From: Thalassovita mediterranea
GTDB lineage: Bacteria > Pseudomonadota > Alphaproteobacteria > Caulobacterales > Hyphomonadaceae
DNA length: 64,000 nucleotides
Assembly: GCA_019448215.1 (NCBI GenBank)
Contig: CP080408.1
Span: forward strand, 2,108,001-2,172,000
Reading direction: 5' to 3'
Both the position numbers and the translations under genes were made by a program. Positions 24,921 through 32,826 of this stretch are shown in pieces; position 1 is the stretch's first letter, and each line of letters begins with the position of its first letter. The notes under the pieces were generated by a model. That model was not told the origin of the DNA. It was given only the letters and a program-made list of their open reading frames with translations, and did not search any database.

Positions 24921-25562
24921 CTATTTACCGCGCCCGAGCCTAACAGCTGCTGCCGCCTTGTCGGCAATGGCCTGCCAGTCACCTGATGCCATTTCGTCAG
25001 CGGTGGCGATCCACGATCCGCCGACAGCAACGACGTTTGGCAGGGAAAGATAGTCTGCAGCGTTCTCAGGCGTCACGCCGCCCGTCGGCATGAAATCAAT
25101 GTGAGGCAGGGGCGCCGACAGGGCTTTGAGGAATTTCGCCCCACCAGCGGCTTCTGCCGGGAAGAATTTCAGGACGCCATAGCCTTCATCGAAACGTGCC
25201 ATCGCCTCGCTTGCCGTCGAAACGCCAGGCAGGATGACACCGTCATGGTTTGAAAGCGCATCCAGCAGAAGCGGAGATGCGCCGGGCGTCACCAGAAAGT
25301 CAGCGCCTGCCTTGAGAGAGGCGTCGACGTCGCCTTCAGAAATGATCGTACCCGCACCAACGAGCAGCCTGTCATCGACATGCGACATGCGGCGGATGAC
25401 TTCGAGGGCCGCAGGCGTGCGCAATGTGATCTCAACCGAAGAAAGCCCGCCGCGAAGCAGCGCTTCTGCAAGCGGTTCGGCATGATCGGCTTCGTGGACG
25501 GTCAGCACCGGGACGATGGGGGCCTTGTCTATGGCGGCGCGAAAAGCGGTCATGGTCTTCAT
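24921..25562 (-). CDS. eda: KDPG aldolase (Entner-Doudoroff)
   Basis: This 213-aa class I aldolase splits 2-keto-3-deoxy-6-phosphogluconate into pyruvate and glyceraldehyde-3-phosphate. Visible motifs are PVLTVHEADHAEPLAEALLRGG, VEITLRTPAAL (catalytic Glu), GAGTIISEGDVDASLKAGADF and the Schiff-base Lys in VLKFFPAEAAGGAKFLKAL. The phosphate-binding PTGGVTPENAADYL is also present. It is the last gene of the zwf-edd-glk-eda operon and its start overlaps the glk stop as ATGA. Confidence 0.95.
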   Translation of the reverse strand: MKTMTAFRAAIDKAPIVPVLTVHEADHAEPLAEALLRGGLSSVEITLRTPAALEVIRRMSHVDDRLLVGAGTIISEGDVDASLKAGADFLVTPGASPLLLDALSNHDGVILPGVSTASEAMARFDEGYGVLKFFPAEAAGGAKFLKALSAPLPHIDFMPTGGVTPENAADYLSLPNVVAVGGSWIATADEMASGDWQAIADKAAAAVRLGRGK

Positions 25563-26539
25563 GGGACGGGCCCCTCGTCATATTCCAGTGCGGCCGCCCC
25601 GATGAGCGCGGCCTCTCCCGACATCAGGATGCGGATCGGGATGGGCTGCATATAATCGCTCATTGGCCCGCGTTGCAAAAACCGGTCAATGGCTTCAGGT
25701 GCGGCAATCCAGTCAGCGAGCTCTTCTGCCACACCGCCGGTCACGACTACACCGCCTCGTGCGCCATTTATGAGCGCCGCATCGCCGAGCGCATAGAGCG
25801 TGCCCCGCGCCTTGATTTCGCATATATCCCGGCAGATCGGGTCGCCCTGCCGCGCCAGCTCTTCCACCTTTGCCGGGTGAGTTTTCTCCCACGGAACGCC
25901 GTCAATATCGCAAAGCGCCTTGTGGACGGCGTCGAAGCCCGAACCGGACAGGACAAGCTCCCGCGAGACATAGGCATGGGTTTCGCGCAGCTTTTCTGCC
26001 AGCGCCCACTCACGCGGTGTCGCGGGAGCGAACGCTGCATGGCCGCCCTCCCCCGTCAGCACTCTCCATCCTGTCGTCCCGACGGGGATGAGCGTTGCCA
26101 TGCCGAGACCAGTCCCCGGGCCAGACACAAGAATGGGATGGCGCGCTGATGTATCAGGCTCACCTTTGCGGACGAGGCGGAAGGCGTCGCCCGGCAGCTC
26201 CGGAATCGCCCGCGCCATGGCGGCATAATCATTGACGAGACGCACCGAGCTGAGGCCGCAATTCTCCTGCAGACGTTGCGTGTCGACGATCCAGTCGCGA
26301 TTGGTGAGCTTGACGCGTCCTTTCTGGACGGGACCAGCGAGCGCGATCAGAGCCCGCTTGGGCGCGCCCTTGCCGAGCTTGTTCAAGTAGAGGCCGAGTG
26401 CATCGTCAAACCGCTCAAAATCATCGCCCGGCATGACTGAGACGTCAGAGACGACCGGCTTGCCCGCAAAGCCCTGACTGGCAACGGCGAACCTGACATT
26501 CGTGCCGCCTATATCCCCGACGAGGACCGGATCAGCCAT
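25559..26539 (-). CDS. glk: Glucokinase
   Basis: This is a 326-aa Glk-type glucokinase that phosphorylates glucose for the Entner-Doudoroff pathway. Motifs are the ATP-binding LVGDIGGTNVRFAVAS at the N-terminus, VRLVNDYAAMARAIP, GPGTGLGMATLIP and GEGGHAAFAPATPREW. The start giving MADPVLVGD overlaps the edd stop by 8 nt. A longer in-frame opening (65 extra residues) lies inside edd and lacks family character. Placement between edd and eda is common in alphaproteobacteria. Confidence 0.94.
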   Translation of the reverse strand: MADPVLVGDIGGTNVRFAVASQGFAGKPVVSDVSVMPGDDFERFDDALGLYLNKLGKGAPKRALIALAGPVQKGRVKLTNRDWIVDTQRLQENCGLSSVRLVNDYAAMARAIPELPGDAFRLVRKGEPDTSARHPILVSGPGTGLGMATLIPVGTTGWRVLTGEGGHAAFAPATPREWALAEKLRETHAYVSRELVLSGSGFDAVHKALCDIDGVPWEKTHPAKVEELARQGDPICRDICEIKARGTLYALGDAALINGARGGVVVTGGVAEELADWIAAPEAIDRFLQRGPMSDYMQPIPIRILMSGEAALIGAAALEYDEGPVP

Positions 26540-28376
26540 GGCTGCCACCCGGCAGCGGCAGAAAGAATTCAAACAGGCTACCGCCCGTGTCTGGCCGGCT
26601 GGCATTGTTACGGAAGGCGCCGAAAAGCTCACGCCCAAGGCCCTGACCCTGAATGTTCGGGCGGAACTGGGCGGGCTCGCGCGCCTCGAACACGGATGGA
26701 TCGCAATCGATGTCGAGTTCGCCCGTTTCCGCATCGAGCCGGATCATGTCGCCATCCTGAACGCGCGCCAGCGGGCCGCCGCGTGCGGCCTCCGGGCTGA
26801 CATGGATGGCCGCCGGGATCTTGCCGCTCGCCCCGGACATCCGCCCGTCAGTGACAAGCGCGACCCTGAAACCCTTGTCCTGAAGCGCACCGAGCGCGGG
26901 CGACAGCGCATGAAGCTCCGGCATGCCATTGGCGGCTGGCCCCTGAAACCGGACGACAGCGACAAAGTCCTTGTCGAGCTCGCCAGCCTTGAAGGCGTCC
27001 TTGAGGGCTTCCTGATCGTCGAAGACGCGTGCAGGCGCTTCGATAATCCGCCGGTCTTCCTTGACCGATGAGACCTTGATGACGCCCCGCCCAAGTGGGC
27101 CGTTCAGCATGCGAAGACCGCCTTCCTTCTGGAACGGGTCGCTCGCAGGGCGGACAATATCCGTGTCGCCGCTGCTTTCAGATGCATCCCGGAAAGCGAC
27201 CTCACCATCCTTGAGCCACGGCTCTTTCGCATGGTCTGCGATTGTGCCCATGATGCCGCGCGCCTCTCCATTGAGAAGGCCCGCTTCAAGTAGCTCACGC
27301 ATGACAAAACTCATGCCGCCTGCGGCCTGGAAATGGTTCACATCGGCAGGCCCGTTTGGATAGATGCGGCAGAGAAGCGGCGTGATCTCGCTGACATCTG
27401 CAAAGTCCTCCAGCTCGACCTGATAGCCGCTGGCGGCCGCCATCGCCGGAATGTGAAGCGCGTGATTGGTAGAGCCGCCGGTCGCCATCAGGCCGACCAT
27501 GGCGTTCACCCAGCTGCGCGCATCGATCATCTCGCCCATTGGCGTGTAGTCGCGCTTTACCGTCAGTTCGACGACACGCTTCACCGCCGCCCGTGTCAGC
27601 GCTTCGCGCAGCGGCGTGCCGGGGTTCTCGAAGGCGGCGCCGGGAATGTGCATCCCCATGACTTCCATCAGCATCTGGTTCGAGTTCGCCGTGCCGTAGA
27701 AAGTGCAGGTGCCGGGGCTGTGATAGCTTTCGGCCTCGGCTTTCAGCAGGGCATCGCGGTCGACATTGCCGAGCGCGTATTCCTGCCGGATGCGCTGTTT
27801 CTCGGGGTTCGGCAGACCGGAAGGCATCGGCCCGCCCGGCACGAAGACGTGCGGCAGCCAGCCAAAGCGTAGCGCCGCAATCATCAGCCCCGGTACGATC
27901 TTGTCGCAGATGCCGAGATGCAGTGCGCCGTCGAACATGTCGTGGCTGAGCGAGACGGCTGAGGCTAGGGCGATCACGTCGCGTGAAAAGAGCGACAGCT
28001 CCATGCCCTGCTGGCCCTGCGTGACGCCATCGCACATGGCCGGGACACCACCTGCTACTTGCGCGGTCGCGTTCACCTTTCGCGCCGCATCGCGGATGAT
28101 CTTTGGATAGTCCTCATACGGGGCATGTGCCGAGAGCATGTCATTATAGGCGGTGATGATGCCGATATTCGGCCAGTTCGCGCCGAGAAGCTGGGTCTTG
28201 TCCATGACGGCGCAGCCTGCCGACGCGTGGGCGAGATTGCCGTCAGCCAGCTTTTGCCGTGCAAAGCCGTCTGGTTTACGGCCGCGGATCAGCTCCAGAT
28301 AGGTCGCGCGCGTTTCAGAGGACCGCTTCTCGATCCGCTCTGTCACTTCCTGAATTTTGGGATGCAGGGATGTCAT
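26532..28376 (-). CDS. edd: 6-phosphogluconate dehydratase
   Basis: This 614-aa [4Fe-4S] dehydratase of the IlvD/Edd family converts 6-phosphogluconate to KDPG. Recognisable parts are [20 protein letters not shown], the cluster-region Cys in [17 protein letters not shown], a second in [30 protein letters not shown] and [20 protein letters not shown]. The start giving [11 protein letters not shown] overlaps the zwf stop as ATGA, which fixes it against the slightly longer reading. Confidence 0.96.
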   Translation of the reverse strand: MTSLHPKIQEVTERIEKRSSETRATYLELIRGRKPDGFARQKLADGNLAHASAGCAVMDKTQLLGANWPNIGIITAYNDMLSAHAPYEDYPKIIRDAARKVNATAQVAGGVPAMCDGVTQGQQGMELSLFSRDVIALASAVSLSHDMFDGALHLGICDKIVPGLMIAALRFGWLPHVFVPGGPMPSGLPNPEKQRIRQEYALGNVDRDALLKAEAESYHSPGTCTFYGTANSNQMLMEVMGMHIPGAAFENPGTPLREALTRAAVKRVVELTVKRDYTPMGEMIDARSWVNAMVGLMATGGSTNHALHIPAMAAASGYQVELEDFADVSEITPLLCRIYPNGPADVNHFQAAGGMSFVMRELLEAGLLNGEARGIMGTIADHAKEPWLKDGEVAFRDASESSGDTDIVRPASDPFQKEGGLRMLNGPLGRGVIKVSSVKEDRRIIEAPARVFDDQEALKDAFKAGELDKDFVAVVRFQGPAANGMPELHALSPALGALQDKGFRVALVTDGRMSGASGKIPAAIHVSPEAARGGPLARVQDGDMIRLDAETGELDIDCDPSVFEAREPAQFRPNIQGQGLGRELFGAFRNNASRPDTGGSLFEFFLPLPGGSHG

Positions 28377-29842
28377 TTGCCGTTGCTCCACCAGTCTCGC
28401 CCGTCCTGACGCAGCAGCATGCGCGCCTCCACGGGTCCGTCTTCAAGTCCGGCCGCATAGGTATGGATCGGCGTATTGGCTGCCGCCCAGCCTTCAAGCA
28501 GGCCATCGACCCACTCCCAGGCTTCCTCGACTTCCTCGCGCCGCATGAAGAGGGCGAGGTTTCCGCGAACCACATCCATGAGCAGGCGCTCATAGGCATC
28601 GGGATACCGCACCTGAAACGATTCCGCATAGGAGAGGTTCAACGGCAGTGACTGCACGCGCAGGCCGCCGGGGCCCGGCTCCTTGATCTGGACGTAAAGC
28701 TGCACGCCTTCATCAGGCTGCAGGCGGATGATCAGCCTGTTGGAATGGGCCTGATCCTCTCCGAACATGGCATGCGGCGCTTCGCGGAACTGGACCATGA
28801 TCTCTGAATGGCGCGACCGCATGCGTTTGCCGGTTCGAAGATAGAAAGGCACGCGCGCCCATCGCCAATTGTCGACCCATGCCTTGATGGCGACGAAGGT
28901 TTCGGTCTTGCTGTTCCCGTCATCGAGCTCTTCGAGATAGCCTTTGACCTTTTCGCCATCGACCGTGCCGGGCCCGTATTGCGCCCTCACCGTGTCCTCA
29001 CCGACGCACTTGGCCACCATCGGTCGGAGGGCATTGAGAACCTTGATCTTCTCGGTGCGGATTTCGTCAGCCTCAATGGAATTCGGAGGCTCCATCGCAA
29101 TCAGGCAGAGAAGCTGGAGCAGGTGGTTCTGCAGCATGTCGCGGACAGCGCCAGCGCTGTCATAATAGCCTGCACGTTCGCCGACGCCGACATCCTCGGA
29201 CACAGTGATCTGGATATGGTCGATGGCGGTGCGGTTCCAGAGCGGCTCGAACAGCGTATTGCCAAAGCGCAGGACCAGCAGGTTCTGCACTGTCTCTTTC
29301 CCAAGATAGTGGTCGATGCGGTAGATATGGTCTTCGGCAAACACCGCCCCTACACCGCTATTGATCGCTTTTGCGGACTCCAGATCGGTGCCAATCGGCT
29401 TTTCCAGAACGACGCGCGCATCCCCTCCGGCAAGGCCCGCAGCGCCAATCGCTTCACAGATCGGCACATAGATTTTCGGGGTCACCGCCAGATAGAAGAT
29501 GGCGGGCCGGTCATCGCCGCCGAGGCGCTCTTTCAGGCCGGACCAGTCCGCATCAGGGTCGGTCGCGTCCATTGTTGCGAAGGAGAGCAGCTTCTCGAAC
29601 TTCGCCCAGCAATCCTTTTCGATGCTGTCCTTGGTGTGCGCCTCACAGGCCTCGAAGGCGAAGGCACGGAAGTCCTCGTCGGACATTTCAGTGCGCGAGA
29701 CACCGACAATGCGCGAGTCCTCGGGGATCTGCCCATCGGCATAGCGGTGATAGAGCGCAGGCAGAAGCTTGCGCTGGCTAAGATCGCCCGTGCCGCCGAA
29801 AATGACGAGGTCGAACGTCCCGACAGGAATAAATTTGGCCAT
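28373..29842 (-). CDS. zwf: Glucose-6-phosphate 1-dehydrogenase
   Basis: This 489-aa NADP-dependent enzyme is the first step of the oxidative and Entner-Doudoroff route. The N-terminal Rossmann motif is IFGGTGDLSQRKLLPALY. The catalytic signature is RIDHYLGKETVQNLLVLRFGN. The substrate site includes YYDSAGAVRDMLQNHLLQLLCL, and the family-typical FREAPHAMFG is also present. It leads the four-gene operon. The 439-bp upstream region holds its promoter. Confidence 0.96.
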   Translation of the reverse strand: MAKFIPVGTFDLVIFGGTGDLSQRKLLPALYHRYADGQIPEDSRIVGVSRTEMSDEDFRAFAFEACEAHTKDSIEKDCWAKFEKLLSFATMDATDPDADWSGLKERLGGDDRPAIFYLAVTPKIYVPICEAIGAAGLAGGDARVVLEKPIGTDLESAKAINSGVGAVFAEDHIYRIDHYLGKETVQNLLVLRFGNTLFEPLWNRTAIDHIQITVSEDVGVGERAGYYDSAGAVRDMLQNHLLQLLCLIAMEPPNSIEADEIRTEKIKVLNALRPMVAKCVGEDTVRAQYGPGTVDGEKVKGYLEELDDGNSKTETFVAIKAWVDNWRWARVPFYLRTGKRMRSRHSEIMVQFREAPHAMFGEDQAHSNRLIIRLQPDEGVQLYVQIKEPGPGGLRVQSLPLNLSYAESFQVRYPDAYERLLMDVVRGNLALFMRREEVEEAWEWVDGLLEGWAAANTPIHTYAAGLEDGPVEARMLLRQDGRDWWSNGK

Positions 29843-30281
29843 GTCTAATGGGACTTAAGCAGGCCAGCGATGCTGTCAAAGGAAGACCGGCGAGAAACCG
29901 GATTTATCCCGTTCCATGGACAGGATGGCGACAGATTGTGCCCGTCGGCTGGTCTGGTCAGGGCGGCGGTGAGGTCAGAACACTTAGTTAAAACTCAGGG
30001 AGTTTGACACGTGGGCAGCCATTTCGATCATATCGAAAACAGAGGGTGTTGTGATCAGAAGCGTCGCTGTCTTTTCCATGTGAAGCTGATCAAAGTCATC
30101 ATAGCCGAAAAACAGGTCTTCGTCTGTGGATGCCCGAAACTGAACCGGATTTGGACTTGTGAGAAATTCGATGCGTCTGGCTCAATTCTTGCTAGCAGTC
30201 TCCACAAGATATACTAGATTCTGTATTGCTGATTACAGGTTTTGGACGGCGGAAACGCCGGGCTGGCAGGGAATAAAACAG
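29843..30281. promoter_or_regulatory. Divergent zwf / response-regulator intergenic region
   Basis: No credible gene lies here. A perfect 6-bp inverted repeat AAACTC-AGG-GAGTTT (29991-30005) may be an operator or stem-loop. TTGCTA (30187) with TATACT (about 30208) is a weak promoter candidate for the + strand gene, with a shortish 15-nt spacer. Confidence 0.35.
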
Positions 30282-30932
30282 TTGGCAGAGCGCGCAGGTT
30301 CAATCGCGATCATCGACGATCACGACCTGTTTCTACAGGGGCTGGCGCTAATCGTTCAGCGTGATTTTCCTTCGTTTCAGGTCGAGACTGTCACCGAGGC
30401 TTCGGAGATCCTGAACAAGCTCTCGGCCGGGACCCGGTTTGATCTGATCATCTGCGACCTCATCATGAGCGAGATGAATGGTCTCGCTTTCGTCGATACG
30501 ATCCGCAAGCAGGGTCACCGCGTGCCCGTCCTGATGCTGTCCGGCATCAATTCAGCCCCGCCGATTGCCGAAATGCAGGCCGTGGGGGCAAATGGCTTCA
30601 TCCATAAATCGCAAGGTAGCCGTTCGCTCAGCCATGCTGTCGATGCGGTCCGCTCCAATCCGTTCGGGTTTCAGGATTTCAGCAAACCGGCTCGCGCCAT
30701 CGGAGACTCCGAGGTCGGGGAAGATTGTATTGCCGACCTTCCGAAACTCGGCGACCGGCAGATCGAAGTGCTGAGACTGTTGAGTGGCGGAGGACAAAAT
30801 AGCGAGATCGCACGTGCGCTTTCGATCAGCGAGAACACGGTCAAAACCCATCTCAAATATATCTTCGTCGAGCTTGGCGTCAGCCGCCGCACCGAATGCG
30901 TCCAGCGCGCGCAGCAACTCGGTTTGATCTAG
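30282..30932 (+). CDS. NarL/FixJ-type response regulator
   Basis: This 216-aa protein has a receiver domain followed by a LuxR-type helix-turn-helix. Receiver residues are the acidic pair in IAIIDDHDLF, the phospho-acceptor Asp in LIICDLIMSEMNGL, a Ser in MLSGI and the Lys in GFIHKSQGS. The HTH is LGDRQIEVLRLLSGGGQNSE continuing to ISENTVKTHLKYIF. I start at a TTG preceded by AGGGA, because the 41 upstream in-frame residues (from a GTG at 30159) lack family character; that longer form cannot be excluded. It converges on the hybrid kinase gene with 19 bp between the stops, so the pair may form one signalling system. Confidence 0.82.
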   Translation: MAERAGSIAIIDDHDLFLQGLALIVQRDFPSFQVETVTEASEILNKLSAGTRFDLIICDLIMSEMNGLAFVDTIRKQGHRVPVLMLSGINSAPPIAEMQAVGANGFIHKSQGSRSLSHAVDAVRSNPFGFQDFSKPARAIGDSEVGEDCIADLPKLGDRQIEVLRLLSGGGQNSEIARALSISENTVKTHLKYIFVELGVSRRTECVQRAQQLGLI

Positions 30933-30951
30933 GCGCAGCCTGCAGACTGCG

Positions 30952-32712
30952 TCAGGCGAATGTCCTGTCTGCGGCAGCCAGCAGCTTGCCCAGCATGTGC
31001 CGCAGATTGTCCGGCGCGACCGGCTTGAGCATGACGTGAATACCAAGCCCGGCCACTTCTTCCTCGATATTGGCGATATCGCCCGTCATCAGGATGGCCG
31101 GCGTATTGCGACCAGACAGGCCTCTCAGCTGGCGAATGACGTCGACGCCCCCATCCAGCCCCGCGCCGAGGCGCCTGTCGACAAGAAGGATGTCGGGGAC
31201 TTGCTGGCTCGAGCCCAACAGTCGGGTCGCCTGCTCACCATTGGCGGCGGTGTAGGTCCGGCAGCCCCAGCTGGTCAGGAGGGCATTCATCCCGTCGCGC
31301 ACCGGCTTCATGTCATCGACGATCAGGCAAAGAGGAGCGCTGGCGAAGGGTTTCGCATCCTGCGGTTTTGAAACTGTCGCGTCAGAGGGCGGGCGTGCAG
31401 CAGCGGGCAAGACGAGCGACCATCTCGTGCCGCTTCCGGGCGCAGAATTCAGCTGTAGCTCAACGTCCAGCAAGACAGCCAGTCGCCGGACGATCGAAAG
31501 TCCAAGACCGAGCCCCGGCTTTGCCGCCTGTCCGGTATGGTTGAGCCGGACATACTCATCGAAAATGTTTTCCTGCTGGTCTTTCGGAATGCCCGGGCCG
31601 GTGTCGGCGATCTCGATGACGGGCGCGGAACCGCTGTGTTGGAGCTTGAAGCTGATTTGCCCGGGCGGCGGCGTATAGCGAAGGGCGTTGGAGAGAAGAT
31701 TGCTGATGATGCGACTGAGAAGGACAGGGTCGGTCTGGGCGGAGACCTTCTCCATGGCCGCCTTCAAGATCAGTCCTTCAATCTCAGCCTGGGTCGTAAA
31801 CTGGTGGAGGAGGGGTTTCAGCAGAGCTTCGAGATCCACTGTCTGAATGTCTGGAACCACCGCGCCGCTATCGATCCGCGTGATATCGACGATACCGCGC
31901 AACAGGTCGCTCAATCCCTGCCGGGTCTCGTCGATCTGGTCGAGCAGTTCTTTCTGCCGCTCACTCGTCAGCTCATTGCGGAGTGTTTCGATGAAGAAGC
32001 CTTGCGCGTGGAGAGGTTGTGACAGGTCATGGCTGGTCGCAGCGAGGAAACGTGTGCGCTCCTCGCTGGCTTTCTCGATCTGCTTGTTACGTTCAACGAG
32101 CTGATCGGTCAGCGCCTGGTTGCGGCGGGCGATGATGCCGTCGCGCGTATCACGGTCAGTCCTGCCACTGACCATGATGCCGAACAGATAGTAGAGAATG
32201 ATACCCAGCGCCGCCATCTGCGTGCCGCCATCGAGCGCGTAAATCCAGTAGGCTGCGAAAGGCAGCATGGTGCAGCTGGCAAGCGCGATGAAGCCCGGCC
32301 GGTATTCCGATCCGGGCAGCATGCCGCCGACGGTAATGGCGAAGACCATATTGCTGGCAACGAACAGCGAAAGAAGGTCGTCCCCGTCGACCTGGAGGCT
32401 GGCAAATACGGTCCAGACCAGACCAGTCAGGCAGCAGACAATAATGTGTCCGCGCAGATACCTTTTATAGTTTGATGCCGTGAGGTCGCCACGTGGATTG
32501 AACTTGGCATGGATGTAGGTGACGCCAACCATCGCGGACGCCGCGCAGAACCATAGCGCCGCAAATTCGGTCTTGCCGAAAGCGATGATCATGATGGTCA
32601 GGTAGACGATCACGGCTTCGACGAAGACGCAGGAGCGCACGACATTGTCGCGGAGCAGGCGTGCCTGTTCGAGCTCTATCCGTAGCGCACCTGTTTGTTC
32701 TGGTGTCTGCAT
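30952..32712 (-). CDS. Hybrid histidine kinase with C-terminal receiver domain
   Basis: This 586-aa membrane sensor has about six hydrophobic segments in the first 190 residues with no large periplasmic domain. A short coiled linker (QLVERNKQIEKASEERT) leads to the HisKA box RFLAATSHDLSQPLHAQGFF and a HATPase with N-box ISNLLSNALRYT and G-boxes EIADTGPGIP and PGLGLGLSIVRRL. The C-terminal receiver has LCLIVDDMKPVRDG and phospho-Asp in ILLVDRRLG. The H-box HDLSQPL resembles the HDLRQPL subgroup found with NarL-like regulators. The ATG giving MQTPEQTG is preferred over a TTG 54 nt upstream. The signal sensed is unknown. Confidence 0.85.
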   Translation of the reverse strand: MQTPEQTGALRIELEQARLLRDNVVRSCVFVEAVIVYLTIMIIAFGKTEFAALWFCAASAMVGVTYIHAKFNPRGDLTASNYKRYLRGHIIVCCLTGLVWTVFASLQVDGDDLLSLFVASNMVFAITVGGMLPGSEYRPGFIALASCTMLPFAAYWIYALDGGTQMAALGIILYYLFGIMVSGRTDRDTRDGIIARRNQALTDQLVERNKQIEKASEERTRFLAATSHDLSQPLHAQGFFIETLRNELTSERQKELLDQIDETRQGLSDLLRGIVDITRIDSGAVVPDIQTVDLEALLKPLLHQFTTQAEIEGLILKAAMEKVSAQTDPVLLSRIISNLLSNALRYTPPPGQISFKLQHSGSAPVIEIADTGPGIPKDQQENIFDEYVRLNHTGQAAKPGLGLGLSIVRRLAVLLDVELQLNSAPGSGTRWSLVLPAAARPPSDATVSKPQDAKPFASAPLCLIVDDMKPVRDGMNALLTSWGCRTYTAANGEQATRLLGSSQQVPDILLVDRRLGAGLDGGVDVIRQLRGLSGRNTPAILMTGDIANIEEEVAGLGIHVMLKPVAPDNLRHMLGKLLAAADRTFA

Positions 32713-32826
32713 GTCCCCCGCACCCGAATCTGCGATGCCTTCTCGACATTCGCATTGGGCCCACAAAAGTCTTGCGCCGACAAGGCGCTTCGCACAACCT
32801 TGGGGTTCGCAGAAATAGGTCTTTAG

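Noticed and set aside
24722-24943. Open frame across tRNA-Ser
   Set aside because: It simply reads through the tRNA gene and its flanks.
26540-26734. N-terminal extension of glucokinase
   Set aside because: It lies inside edd in another frame, and the conserved glucokinase start is [14 protein letters not shown].
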